A stretch of DNA of 64,000 nucleotides from Streptomyces antnestii (GCF_004005495.1 NZ_RZYA01000013.1:124001-188000), one strand, 5' to 3'. Positions 1 through 8,254 are shown, numbered from the stretch's first letter. Translations and numbers: made by a program. Notes: generated from the sequence alone by a model not told the origin.

Positions 1-98
1 ACGGCGCGGTCCATCGCGGGGATGAAGTGGGGCGCGACGCGGGCGAAGGCACGGGTCGACGAGACTTTCTGGATGAGCTTGATTCCGGGTGGCGCCAT
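1..98 (-). CDS. Nitroreductase/F420-type oxidoreductase, N-terminal fragment
   Basis: Only the first 32 codons are in the window; the rest lies to the left. The ATG at 98-96 overlaps the TGA of the upstream acyl-CoA dehydrogenase (ATGA), so the two are probably translationally coupled. The fragment (begins MAPPGIKLIQKVSS, then RVAPHFIPAMDRA) resembles the N-terminus of the small Ddn-like deazaflavin (F420)-dependent nitroreductase family, which often sits beside acyl-CoA dehydrogenases in actinomycete catabolic islands. The family call is recalled from this short stretch and is tentative; the start and coupling are seen directly. Confidence 0.5.
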   Translation of the reverse strand, partial: MAPPGIKLIQKVSSTRAFARVAPHFIPAMDRA

Positions 99-1306
99 CA
101 GACCGTCACCTCCTGGCGGGCGAAGAGTTCGGCGGACTCGGCGGCGCGTGCCCGCAGCAGGTGGACGGGACCGAAGAGCAGTTCGTCGCCGGTCGCGCGT
201 TTGAGGTAGAGGTGGGCGTCGTGCTCCCAGGTGAAGCCGATGCCGCCGTGCAGCTGCACGGCCTCGGACGCGGCGGTGCGCAGCGCCTCCAGGGCCTGGG
301 CGAGGGCGAGCCCGCCCGCCCGTCCGCCGCCTTCCGCACCGGCGGCCCAGGCCGCGTAGTAGGCCGCGGAGCGTGCCGCCTGCACCTGTACATACACGTC
401 GGCGAGGCGGTGCTTGACGGCCTGGAAGGAGCCGATCGGGCGCCCGAACTGCTCACGCTGGCGCACGTGCTCGACGGTCCGTTCCAGGGCGCGCCCGGCG
501 GCGCCGACGGCCTCCGCGGCGAGCACGGTCGCGGCCGCGTCCCCCGTGACGGCGAGCGCGGCGGCCACCTCGTCGCTGTCGCCTGACCCGAGCAACTCGG
601 CGGGCGTGTCGCGCAGTTCGATCCGGGCGCGGGGCCGCGTCTCGTCGAGCGCCGTGCGCCGCGTCCTGACGACTCCGTCGCCGTCCCCGTGCACGAGGAA
701 GAGCAGGGTGCGGGAGCGGGCGAAGCCGCCGGTGTGGGCGGCGACGACGAGGAGTCCGGCGCTGTGCCCGTCGAGGACCTGGTCGGCCTGTCCGTACAGG
801 CGCCAGCCGTTCCCGTCGTCGCCGCCGTCGGCCGGCCGGGCCTGGATGCCGCCCGCGCGTCCGCCGCCGGACCAGTCGCCCCCGTTGTCGCCGGTGAGGC
901 CGAGCGCGGTGGCGAGGCCCTCGCCGGGCACGGCGAGGGTGGCGGTGAGGGCGCCGGTGGCGATGCGGGGCAGCAGTTCGGCGCGCTGCCCCTCGGAACC
1001 CAGGGCGAGGACGAGGGGGGCGGCGAGTGCCGCGGTGGCCAGGAGCGGGGACGGCGCCAGGGCACGGCCCGACTCCTCGCAGGCCAGGGCGAGCTCGGTG
1101 GTTCCGCAGCCGACTCCGCCGTACGTCTCCGGGAGGGCGAGGCCGGGCAGGCCGAGGTCGCTCCCCAGGGCGGTCCACAGGGCCGGGTCGTATCCGGCGG
1201 GGGTGGCGACGGCGGCCTTGACGTCGTCGGGTCCGCAGCGCTTGTCCATGAGTTCGTGCAAGGTGCGGCGGATCTCGTCCTGTTCCGCGGTGAAGGCGGC
1301 GTCCAT
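98..1306 (-). CDS. Acyl-CoA dehydrogenase family protein
   Basis: 402 residues, normal for the family; FAD-dependent alpha,beta-dehydrogenation of an acyl-CoA. The C-terminal alpha-helical domain carries the recognisable REQFGRPIGSFQAVKH stretch (about residues 283-299) and LHGGIGFTWEHD (about 350-362), which line the FAD and active site. A strong ribosome site (GGGGAGGAG) precedes the ATG. The N-terminal half is more divergent and includes a Gly/Asp-rich insertion around residues 135-165. The substrate cannot be read from sequence. It lies in an island with three other dehydrogenase subunits; steroid-type enzymes of this family work as alpha2beta2 pairs, so the distant 13321-14523 subunit could be a partner (inference). 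Confidence 0.88.
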   Translation of the reverse strand: MDAAFTAEQDEIRRTLHELMDKRCGPDDVKAAVATPAGYDPALWTALGSDLGLPGLALPETYGGVGCGTTELALACEESGRALAPSPLLATAALAAPLVLALGSEGQRAELLPRIATGALTATLAVPGEGLATALGLTGDNGGDWSGGGRAGGIQARPADGGDDGNGWRLYGQADQVLDGHSAGLLVVAAHTGGFARSRTLLFLVHGDGDGVVRTRRTALDETRPRARIELRDTPAELLGSGDSDEVAAALAVTGDAAATVLAAEAVGAAGRALERTVEHVRQREQFGRPIGSFQAVKHRLADVYVQVQAARSAAYYAAWAAGAEGGGRAGGLALAQALEALRTAASEAVQLHGGIGFTWEHDAHLYLKRATGDELLFGPVHLLRARAAESAELFARQEVTV

Positions 1307-1461
1307 ACGGGCTCCTCCCCGGGGGCCGGCGACCCCGGACCCCTGTTCTGACGGGGCGTCATGTTAGGACCGCGGCGACGGATTGCCCAGACTTTCCGCT
1401 CACGCCCTTCCCCTCACCCTTCTTCGGCCGCCTTCTTCCTCTCCCTCCTCCCCCTCCAAGA

Positions 1462-1482
1462 AATCTGATGTACCGTCAGATT
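1462..1482. promoter_or_regulatory. Palindromic operator A, before thiolase-like gene
   Basis: AATCTGA-N7-TCAGATT, a perfect 7-bp inverted repeat ending one base before the ATG at 1484. It is the longest-armed member of the CTGAC-N5-GTCAG sites found at promoters across the first 22 kb. Its centre contains TACCGT, a plausible -10 hexamer about 7 bases before the ATG, and there is no ribosome site, so the transcript may be leaderless and a bound repressor would cover the -10 box (inference). Confidence 0.7.
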
Positions 1483-1483
1483 C

Positions 1484-2668
1484 ATGACTGCCGCACCCCG
1501 ACCGCAAGGTTCCCGCCGGGTCGCCATCGCCGGCATCGCCCTCTCCGACTGCGGCCGCGTGGACGAGGCCACCCCGTACGCGCTGCACGCCCAGGCCGCC
1601 CGCCGCGCCGTGGCCGACGCCGGGCTCACCCCCGACGTCGTCGACGGGTTCGCCAGCGCGGGCCTCGGCATCCTCGCGCCCGTCGAGGTCGCCGAGTACC
1701 TGGGCCTCAAGCCCCGCTGGGTGGACTCCACCTCGGTCGGCGGCTCCACGTGGGAGGTGATGGCCGCGCACGCCGCGGACGCCATCGCCCAGGGCCACGC
1801 CCGCGCGGTCCTGCTCGTGTACGGGTCGACCGCACGCGCCGACATCAAGGCCAAGCGCCGCACATCGAACCTCAGCTTCGGCGCCCGCGGCCCCCTCCAG
1901 TTCGAGGTGCCGTACGGCCACTCGCTGATCGCCAAGTACGCGATGGCCGCCCGCCGCCACATGCACGAGTACGGCACGACCCTGGAGCAGCTGGCCGAGG
2001 TCGCCGTGCAGGCACGGGCGAACGCGGCACTCAACCCCGAGGCCATGTTCCGCGACCCGGTCACCGTCGACGACGTGCTCGACGGGCCGATGATCGCCGA
2101 CCCCTTCACGAAGCTGCACTGCTGCATACGCTCGGACGGCGGCGCCGCCGTGCTGCTCGTCGCCGAGGACCTGCTCCCCGACTGCGCCAAGTCGCCGGTG
2201 TGGGTGCTCGGTTCGGGTGAGCACGTGTCGCACACCACGATGTCGGAGTGGGACGACTTCACGGTCTCCCCGGCCGCCGTCAGCGGGAAGCTCGCCTTCG
2301 AGCGGGCGGGCGTCACGCCCGACGAGATCGACATCGCGGAGATCTACGACGCCTTCACGTACATGACCCTGGTGACGCTTGAGGACCTCGGGTTCTGCGC
2401 GAAGGGCGAGGGCGGCCCGTTCGTCGAGAAGGGGCGTCTGCTGCGGGACGGCGCGCTGCCCACGAACACGGACGGCGGCGGCCTGTCTGCCCAGCATCCG
2501 GGCATGCGGGGCCTGTTCCTCCTGGTGGAGGCGGTACGGCAGCTGCGCGGCGAGGCCGGGGAGCGCCAGGTCTACAAGGCGGGCGGCAGGCTCCCGCGGC
2601 TCGCGGTCGCGTCCGGCACGGGCGGCTGGTTCTGCTCGTCGGGCACGGTGGTGCTCGGCACGGAGTGA
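1484..2668 (+). CDS. Thiolase-fold lipid-transfer protein (Ltp/SCPx-like)
   Basis: 394 residues with the thiolase fold of SCPx/Ltp proteins. The segment where thiolases carry the acyl-accepting Cys reads SVGGSTWEVMAAHAADAI (about residues 85-102) with Ser-Thr and no Cys. The C-terminal NTDGGGLSAQHPGMRG (His retained) and FCSSGTVVLG motifs are present. Family members without the N-terminal Cys, such as Ltp2, act as retro-aldolases that shorten side chains of steroid CoA thioesters together with a DUF35 partner. A DUF35 gene lies nearby at 4903-5319, so a similar aldol-cleavage complex is a reasonable but unproven guess. The start abuts operator A. The next gene may be coupled through a GTGA overlap. 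Confidence 0.85.
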   Translation: MTAAPRPQGSRRVAIAGIALSDCGRVDEATPYALHAQAARRAVADAGLTPDVVDGFASAGLGILAPVEVAEYLGLKPRWVDSTSVGGSTWEVMAAHAADAIAQGHARAVLLVYGSTARADIKAKRRTSNLSFGARGPLQFEVPYGHSLIAKYAMAARRHMHEYGTTLEQLAEVAVQARANAALNPEAMFRDPVTVDDVLDGPMIADPFTKLHCCIRSDGGAAVLLVAEDLLPDCAKSPVWVLGSGEHVSHTTMSEWDDFTVSPAAVSGKLAFERAGVTPDEIDIAEIYDAFTYMTLVTLEDLGFCAKGEGGPFVEKGRLLRDGALPTNTDGGGLSAQHPGMRGLFLLVEAVRQLRGEAGERQVYKAGGRLPRLAVASGTGGWFCSSGTVVLGTE

Positions 2669-3387
2669 GCGGCGTCCAGAATCGACGTATGCGAGAACTG
2701 CCAGAACGGCCAGAACTGCGAGATCTGCGAGATCTGCGAGATCTGCGAGAACTCCTGAAGTCCCTGCGCGTCTGGGACACCGACCTGCCCGGGTTCGACC
2801 CGGCGCAGGCCCCGCCGTCCCCGCTGCCCCTCTTCGCCGAGTGGTTGGCGGCGGCCGCCGCCGCGGGCCAGACCGAGCCGCACACCATGTCGCTCGCCAC
2901 CGTCGACGAGGACGGGCTGCCCGACGTCCGTACGGTGATGCTGCACGGCGTCGAAGAGGAGGGCTTCCACTTCGCGTCGCACGCGGGCAGCGCCAAGGGC
3001 CGCCAGCTCGCCGCGAACCCGCGGGCCGCGCTCGGCTTCTACTGGCCGGCGCAGGGCCGCCAGATCCGCGTACGCGGTGAGGTCACGGCGGCGACGCCGG
3101 AGGCGAGCCAGGCCGATCTGCACGTCCGCTCGACCGGCGCGCTCGCGGCGGCCCTCGTCGGGCACCAGAGTGAAGTGCTGGGATCGCAGGACGAGTTGGA
3201 GCGCGCGTCGGTGGCCGCCTGGGAGCGCGCGCAGGCCCAGCCGGACGCGCCCGCGCCCACCTGGACGGCGTACGCGCTGGTCCCGCGCGAGGTGGAGTTC
3301 TTCCAGGGCGACGCCCGGCGCCGCCACATCCGCCTCAGGTACCGCGCCGACGGCTCCCGGTGGGTACGGGAACTGCTCTGGCCGTAA
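2665..3387 (+). CDS. Pyridoxamine 5'-phosphate oxidase-family flavoprotein
   Basis: 240 residues from the GTG that overlaps the previous stop; an ATG at 2689 gives 232 residues and is equally possible. The core has the FMN-binding split-barrel features of PNPOx proteins (TMSLATVDEDGLPDVRTVML, then GSAKGRQLAANPRAALGFYW) and the C-terminal RRHIRLRYRADGSRWVRELLWP end typical of PdxH-type enzymes. A true pdxH lies at 41400, so this paralogue probably reduces or oxidises something else with FMN; the substrate is unknown. The N-terminus is built from an in-frame 9-bp tandem repeat (RDLRDLRDLREL). Confidence 0.85.
   Translation: MSGVQNRRMRELPERPELRDLRDLRDLRELLKSLRVWDTDLPGFDPAQAPPSPLPLFAEWLAAAAAAGQTEPHTMSLATVDEDGLPDVRTVMLHGVEEEGFHFASHAGSAKGRQLAANPRAALGFYWPAQGRQIRVRGEVTAATPEASQADLHVRSTGALAAALVGHQSEVLGSQDELERASVAAWERAQAQPDAPAPTWTAYALVPREVEFFQGDARRRHIRLRYRADGSRWVRELLWP
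2713..2755 (+). repeat. In-frame 9-bp tandem repeat
   Basis: Units GATCTGCGA repeated three times, with degenerate GAACTGC/GAACTCC units at each side, encoding the Arg-Asp-Leu repeats near the start of the PNPOx-like protein. Confidence 0.85.
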
Positions 3388-3414
3388 TCCCGTAACCCGT
3401 AAGCCGTAAACGCC

Positions 3415-3990
3415 TCACGCCACCTCGGGCTCGGGGTCCGAGGAGAGGCGGGCGTGCAGGTGCACGTCACGGAAGGCGTCCTGTCGCCCGGCCTCGAACA
3501 TCGCGCCCCTCAGCGTGCCCTCGTAGGGGTAGCCGCCGCGCTCGGCGACCCGGCAGGACACCTCGTGGCCAAGGGCGTGGCCGAGTTCGAGCCGGTACAG
3601 GCCGAGTTCGCCGAAGGCCAGCCGGGAGCCGAGGCACAGCGCCCGGGTCGCGACCCGGCGCCCGCGCGCCTCGGGCAGCACCCAGTACCCGACGATCGCG
3701 GTGCGGAAGGCGGGCGTGATGGCGCTGAAGCCGATGTGTCCGAGGACCTCCCCCGTGTCCTCGTCGGTGACACAGCACGACACCCCCTCGCCGCTCTCCA
3801 GGAGCTCCTGGCGCTTACGCAGGAAGGCGTGCGCGCCGGCGAGGTCGTCGACGGCGGTGAGCGGGGTGTTCCAGCGCAGGAACTCCGGGTCGGTGAGGCC
3901 ACGCAGCACGGCGGCGGCATCGCCCTCGTCGCCGACGCGCCAGCCGCGCAGGCGCAGCCCGAGGCCGCGTATCTCAGAGGTGTCGGTCAT
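3415..3990 (-). CDS. GNAT-family N-acetyltransferase (RimJ/RimL-like)
   Basis: 191 residues. The acetyl-CoA-binding motif A is visible as VGYWVLPEARGRRVATRALCLGSR (about residues 105-128), with the RxxRxA pyrophosphate-binding loop, and the start RLRGWRVGDEGDAAAVLRGL is typical of acetyltransferase_3/RimJ-like enzymes that modify protein N-termini or small amines. The acceptor is unknown. It is the second gene of a two-gene unit: it starts at the ATG at 3990 and the 293-residue GNAT gene encoded upstream on the same strand ends 6 bases before it. Confidence 0.85.
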   Translation of the reverse strand: MTDTSEIRGLGLRLRGWRVGDEGDAAAVLRGLTDPEFLRWNTPLTAVDDLAGAHAFLRKRQELLESGEGVSCCVTDEDTGEVLGHIGFSAITPAFRTAIVGYWVLPEARGRRVATRALCLGSRLAFGELGLYRLELGHALGHEVSCRVAERGGYPYEGTLRGAMFEAGRQDAFRDVHLHARLSSDPEPEVA

Positions 3991-3996
3991 GAGCTG

Positions 3997-4878
3997 TCAG
4001 CCGTTCTCGGGTGCGGTGAAGGTGTGGACGGCGAAGTCGCGGACGGGACGGTAGCCGATGCGCCGGTAGAGGCCGTTGCTGGTCGGGTTGGCGAGGTCGG
4101 TGAAGAGCAGCACCTCGCGCGCGCCCGCGGCCCGTGCGGCGCGGCTGACCTCGGCGGTGACCGCTCCCGCGTAGCCCCGGCCGCGCAGGTCCGGCGGGGT
4201 ATAGACGGGCGCGACGCGGACCGCTCCGGCGGCCTCGCGGGTCACTCCGGCCATGGAGACGGGCACGCCGTCCGCGCTCTCCCAGAGGGTGATGCCGCCG
4301 TACGAGATCCGCTCGTCGGCCCATTCCGCCGAGCCGGACCCGGCGCCCGGCGTCCCGGTGTCCTCGGCGAACGCCTGGTGCCACCGGGCCAGGAGGTCCC
4401 GGTCGCCGTCGGTGGCGACGCGGGGCCGGCCGTCGGGGGCGGGCGCGGGCGGGGTGAGGACGTCGAGCCGGTACAGGCGCTGGTCGATGGCGCGGTGGGC
4501 GCGCATCCCCGTACGGGAGCACCACGCGTCGGCGAAGGCGGCCGAGGCCGTGTCGACGCCGAACACGCCTGTCACCGGGCGCCCTTGGAGCGTGACGGCG
4601 AGCGCGTCGGCCTGTTCACGGTCCAGGGGGCTGACGTTCAGCCGGTACGGCTTCGTCCACAGCAGCGTGCCGTCGACACCGCCGTCCGGCCCGTACAGCA
4701 CGCCGAAGAGCTGGCTGTCCGCGCCGTACACCTTCGGTCCGCGCTCCCGCAGGCTCGCGGTGACGCTGAGGGCGACGGTGTGCAGCGCGGGGTCGGCCCG
4801 CAGGTAGGCGCCCGCGCGGGCGAGGAAGTCGTCGGCGTCGGCGGTGAGATGCCAGCCGCTTCCGGGAGTCCCAGTCAT
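3997..4878 (-). CDS. GNAT-family N-acetyltransferase with N-terminal extension
   Basis: 293 residues, about 150 more than a single GNAT domain. The C-terminal half holds a clear GNAT core: VAPVYTPPDLRGRGYAGAVT (about residues 210-229) with the RGRGYA acetyl-CoA loop, then LLFTDLANPTSNGLYRRIGY. The N-terminal half (FLARAGAYLRADPALHTVAL and FGVLYGPDGGVDGTLLWTKP) looks like a degenerate second GNAT lobe, as in FR47-like proteins. The substrate is unknown. It starts at an ATG and lies immediately upstream of another GNAT gene. Confidence 0.83.
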   Translation of the reverse strand: MTGTPGSGWHLTADADDFLARAGAYLRADPALHTVALSVTASLRERGPKVYGADSQLFGVLYGPDGGVDGTLLWTKPYRLNVSPLDREQADALAVTLQGRPVTGVFGVDTASAAFADAWCSRTGMRAHRAIDQRLYRLDVLTPPAPAPDGRPRVATDGDRDLLARWHQAFAEDTGTPGAGSGSAEWADERISYGGITLWESADGVPVSMAGVTREAAGAVRVAPVYTPPDLRGRGYAGAVTAEVSRAARAAGAREVLLFTDLANPTSNGLYRRIGYRPVRDFAVHTFTAPENG

Positions 4879-4902
4879 GCCCGCATGATGCCGCCCGGCG
4901 CG

Positions 4903-5319
4903 TCAGGACCGCGACCGGAATACCGGCACGGAGAATCCCTCCACCTCACGGAAGGCGACCGTGAGGGGCATGCCCACCCGTAGGTCGTCTCCTTCAGTAG
5001 CCACGATCTCGGTCATCATGCGCGGCCCCTCCGCGAGGTCGACGACGGCCGCGATGTACGGGGTGCGGGTGCCGAAGGGCGGCAGGTCGTTGCGGTGGAC
5101 GACGGACCATGTGTAGAGCTCGGCGTTCCCGGACGCCCGCTCCCACGTCCCGTCCTCGCTCCAGCAGTGCGGGCAGAACTCGCGCGGATAGTGGTGGGCC
5201 CGGCCGCACGCCCCGCAGCGGCGCACGAGCAGCACCCCGTCGGCCGCCGCGTCCCAGTAGGGCTGCGTGAAGGCGTCGGGCTCGGGGAGGTCGAACCGTA
5301 CGGTCGCGGGAAGAGTCAC
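4903..5319 (-). CDS. DUF35 Zn-ribbon/OB-fold acyl-CoA-associated protein
   Basis: 138 residues from a GTG at 5319-5317 that overlaps the TGA of the DoxX-like gene. A zinc ribbon formed by four Cys (RRCGACGRAHHYPREFCPHC, about residues 27-46) is followed by an OB-like domain (ELYTWSVVHRNDLPPFG, TPYIAAVVDLAEGPRMMTEI). DUF35 proteins partner thiolase-fold enzymes, for example the ChsH2 C-terminal domain with the aldolase Ltp2, and probably bind acyl-CoA. The lipid-transfer protein at 1484 is the obvious candidate partner (inference). A longer reading frame extends upstream but runs inside the DoxX-like gene. Confidence 0.87.
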   Translation of the reverse strand: MTLPATVRFDLPEPDAFTQPYWDAAADGVLLVRRCGACGRAHHYPREFCPHCWSEDGTWERASGNAELYTWSVVHRNDLPPFGTRTPYIAAVVDLAEGPRMMTEIVATEGDDLRVGMPLTVAFREVEGFSVPVFRSRS

Positions 5320-5768
5320 AGGAAGAGTCCGATCGCCGCGTCGAGGGACCAGGTCTGCCAGGACATGGCGAAGAGCGCCACGAGCGAGATGAGGGCCATC
5401 ATCGCGTTCTGTCCCTGCTCGGCCCAGTCGTGGATCATCAGGACCAGGTACAGGAGGTTCAGGAGCAGCCCGCCGACGAGGGCGACCGGGGTCAGCAGGC
5501 CGGCCACGAGGCCGAGGCCCAGGGCGAGTTCGGCGTAGACGACGATGTACGCCATCACTTTCGGCCGGGGGGTGACGACCGCGCCGAAGCCGCTGCGTAC
5601 GGCGTTCCACTTGTGCTTCGCGGCGACGTCGGCGGCCCAGGCGATGCCGGTGCCCCGCTCGAACCAGCCCTTCTTGTCCTTGTGCCGCCAGCTCTCCAGC
5701 CACCACAGTCCGAGGCCTATGCGCAGCACGGCCAGCCATTCGACGCCGTCGAGCCAGATCGAGTCCAC
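5316..5768 (-). CDS. DoxX-family membrane protein
   Basis: 150 residues from the GTG at 5768-5766, chosen because GGAGGG lies 8 bases before it and operator B ends just upstream; longer frames would cross the operator. The sequence has about four hydrophobic segments (WLAVLRIGLGLWWLESW; VMAYIVVYAELALGLGLVAG; VALVGGLLLNLLYLVLMI; MALISLVALFAMSW), matching DoxX/DoxD-like proteins. Family roles are poorly defined and include quinone-linked oxidation and redox stress. Here it heads a two-gene operator-controlled operon with the DUF35 gene, suggesting a job in the same degradation pathway, perhaps electron transfer or membrane recruitment (speculative). Confidence 0.82.
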   Translation of the reverse strand: MDSIWLDGVEWLAVLRIGLGLWWLESWRHKDKKGWFERGTGIAWAADVAAKHKWNAVRSGFGAVVTPRPKVMAYIVVYAELALGLGLVAGLLTPVALVGGLLLNLLYLVLMIHDWAEQGQNAMMALISLVALFAMSWQTWSLDAAIGLFL

Positions 5769-5789
5769 GACCGGGGCCCTCCTCTCTGT

Positions 5790-5823
5790 TTCTGACGGTA
5801 CGCGTTTCTGACGGTACGTCAGT
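5790..5823. promoter_or_regulatory. Operator B, doxX-like promoter
   Basis: Contains CTGACGGTACGTCAG (5808-5822, perfect 6-bp arms around GTA) and, 17 bases to the left, a second copy of TTCTGACGGTACG that matches only one half-site. It lies directly upstream of the minus-strand DoxX-like start and belongs to the CTGAC-N5-GTCAG family. Confidence 0.7.
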
Positions 5824-5963
5824 TCAGCGCATGCGAGGCCCGCCCGCAAGGGGTGGAGCCGGCCCGCCGCGCCCCAGTCATGCCCCACCATGGCCGCATA
5901 CCGCCGTTCGAACCCGGCGGCCCGAGGGAACACCCGTAACAGCCTTTGCGTGCAGCCCTGTTC

Positions 5964-6002
5964 CTGACACAGCGTCAGTTCAGTAATCTGACACTACGTC
6001 AG
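5964..6002. promoter_or_regulatory. Paired operators C1 and C2, acyl-CoA synthetase promoter
   Basis: Two CTGAC-N5-GTCAG palindromes, 5964-5978 and 5988-6002, with centres 24 bp apart, upstream of the ATG at 6038. The spacing would put two dimers on nearby helical turns, suggesting cooperative binding (inference). Together with site B they control a divergent intergenic region of 269 bp. Confidence 0.72.
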
Positions 6003-6037
6003 TTACGTGAGTACCAGTCGAGGAGCGGGCGGACCCG

Positions 6038-8254
6038 ATGCTTGGATCGACATACGGCACCCTGACCACCGACCCCCGCCGGGCCCGCACGATCGCCTGC
6101 GGAGAGCAGCCGGCACCCGCCGTGCACAGCAGGGCGGACGACCTGGACGTGAGCGGCCGGCCACTGCACCGCGAGGTGCCTGACCTGGACCGTTTCTTCC
6201 GGCCCGAATCGATGGCGGTCATCGGCGCGTCCGACGCCGAGGGCCGCCCCAACACGGGCATCACGCGGCAGCTGATCACCTGGGCGGAGCGCGTGGGCGC
6301 CCGCCTCCACCCCGTGCACCCCACCCGCGAGAGCGTGTTCGGCATCCCGTGCGCGCCGAACGTCGCCGCGCTGCCCGAGACCGTCGACCTGGCCGTCCTC
6401 CTCGTCTCGGACCCGCTGCCGGTCATCGAGGAACTGGCCGCGTCCAAGGTGAAGTTCGCCGTCGCGTTCGCGTCCGGTTTCGCGGAGACCGGCGAGGAGG
6501 GCGCGGCCGCGCAGTCGTCCCTGGCCGAGGCGGTCGGCCGCTCGGGCCTGCGCCTGCTGGGCCCGAACACGAACCTGAACGCGTTCTCCGAGTTCCGCGA
6601 GGACCTGGACGGACCGGCGATCGCCCTCATCACCCAGTCCGGCCACCAGGGCCGCCCGCTCTACACGCTGCAGGAGCTGGGCGTCCGGCTCTCGCACTGG
6701 GCACCCACGGGCAACGAGGCGGACCTGGAGACGGCGGACTTCATCTCGTACTTCGCCGAGCGCCCGGAGGTCGGCGCGATCGCCTGTTACGTGGAGGGGC
6801 TGAAAGACGGCCGCGGGTTCCTGCTCGCGGCGGACCGCGCCGCCCGCAACGGCGTCCCCGTCGTCGCCGTCAAGGTGGGCCGCACCGAGACCGGCGCCCG
6901 CATGGCGGCCTCGCACACGGGCAAGCTGACGGGCGCGGACACCGTGGTCGACGCGGCGATGCGGCAGTTCGGCGTGATCAGGGTGGACGGACTCGACGAA
7001 CTCCAGGACACCTCCGCCCTGCTGGCGCGGGCGCGGCCCCCGCGGGCGGACGGCGTGGCGGTCTACTCGATATCGGGCGGCACCGGCGCACACTTCGCCG
7101 ACCTGGCCACCCGCGCGGGCCTGACCCTGCCGCAGCTGTCCGAGGCCAAGCGGCAGGAACTCCACCAGTGGATCCCCGACTACCTGAACGTCGCGAACCC
7201 AATCGACAACGGCGGCCACCCGGTGGGCGACTGGCGCGGCCCCAAAATCATCGACGCCATCCTCGACGACCCGTCGATCGGCGTGCTCATCTGCCCGATC
7301 ACCGGCCCGTTCCCTCCGATGAGCGACAAGCTGGCGAAGGACCTGGTGGCGGCCGCCGAACGGACCGACAAGCTGGTCTGCGTCGTCTGGGGCTCCCCCC
7401 TCGGCACCGAGGACGCCTACCGCGAGACGCTGCTCGGCTCCTCGCGCGTCGCCACGTTCCGCACCTTCGGGAACTGCATCACGGCCGTCCGCGCCTATCT
7501 GGACCACCACCGGTTCACCGCCGCCTACCGCTCCCCGTTCACCGACGCGCCCCGCACGCCCTCCCCGTCCTTCCGCAAGGCGCAGGCCCTGATGCGTCCG
7601 GGCCGGCAGCTCAGCGAGCACGCCGCGAAGCAGCTCCTGCGGGCGTACGGCATCCGCGTACCGCGCGAGCAGCTCGTCACCAGCGCGGCGGCGGCCGTGC
7701 GGGCGGCCGGGCAGGTCGGCTACCCCGTCGTCATGAAGGCGTCGGGCGCCCGGCTCGCCCACAAGTCCGACCTCGGCCTCGTCAAGGTCGGCCTGACCTC
7801 GGCCAGCCAGGTCAGGGACGCCTACCGGGAGCTCACCGACATCGCCCGTTACGAGGGCCTCGACCTGGACGGCGTCCTCGTGTGCCAGATGGTCGAGCGC
7901 GGGGTCGAGATGGTCGTGGGGGTCACGCAGGACGACCTGTTCGGCCCGACGGTGACGGTGGGCCTGGGCGGCGTACTCGTGGAGGTGCTGCGGGACACGG
8001 CGGTCAGAGTGCCGCCGTTCGCGGAGGACCAGGCGCGGGCCATGCTCGACGAACTGCGCGGCAGGCCGCTCCTCGACGGGGTCAGGGGGGCGCCGCCCGT
8101 GGACCTGGACGCGCTCGTGGAGGTCGTGCTGCGGGTCCAGCGCATGGCCCTCGAACTGGGCGACGAACTCGCCGAGCTGGACATCAACCCGCTGATGGTG
8201 CTCCCCCGGGGCCAGGGCGCTGTGGCCCTGGACGCCCTGGCCGTCTGCCACTGA
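6038..8254 (+). CDS. Acetate--CoA ligase family protein, ADP-forming type
   Basis: 738 residues, an alpha-beta fusion of the NDP-forming acyl-CoA synthetase superfamily that makes acyl-CoA from acid, CoA and ATP through a phospho-His. Order: CoA-binding Rossmann domain (SMAVIGASDAEGRPNTG, about residues 61-77), succinyl-CoA-ligase-like domains with SHTGKLTGAD (about 290-300, the phospho-His segment), then a C-terminal ATP-grasp domain (YPVVMKASGARLAHKSDLG, about 563-581, and a final LDINPL metal/ATP segment). The substrate acid is unknown; pathway context suggests activation of the compound being degraded. Paired operators lie at its promoter. The enoyl-CoA hydratase-like gene follows 44 bases downstream, probably co-transcribed. 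Confidence 0.9.
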   Translation: MLGSTYGTLTTDPRRARTIACGEQPAPAVHSRADDLDVSGRPLHREVPDLDRFFRPESMAVIGASDAEGRPNTGITRQLITWAERVGARLHPVHPTRESVFGIPCAPNVAALPETVDLAVLLVSDPLPVIEELAASKVKFAVAFASGFAETGEEGAAAQSSLAEAVGRSGLRLLGPNTNLNAFSEFREDLDGPAIALITQSGHQGRPLYTLQELGVRLSHWAPTGNEADLETADFISYFAERPEVGAIACYVEGLKDGRGFLLAADRAARNGVPVVAVKVGRTETGARMAASHTGKLTGADTVVDAAMRQFGVIRVDGLDELQDTSALLARARPPRADGVAVYSISGGTGAHFADLATRAGLTLPQLSEAKRQELHQWIPDYLNVANPIDNGGHPVGDWRGPKIIDAILDDPSIGVLICPITGPFPPMSDKLAKDLVAAAERTDKLVCVVWGSPLGTEDAYRETLLGSSRVATFRTFGNCITAVRAYLDHHRFTAAYRSPFTDAPRTPSPSFRKAQALMRPGRQLSEHAAKQLLRAYGIRVPREQLVTSAAAAVRAAGQVGYPVVMKASGARLAHKSDLGLVKVGLTSASQVRDAYRELTDIARYEGLDLDGVLVCQMVERGVEMVVGVTQDDLFGPTVTVGLGGVLVEVLRDTAVRVPPFAEDQARAMLDELRGRPLLDGVRGAPPVDLDALVEVVLRVQRMALELGDELAELDINPLMVLPRGQGAVALDALAVCH

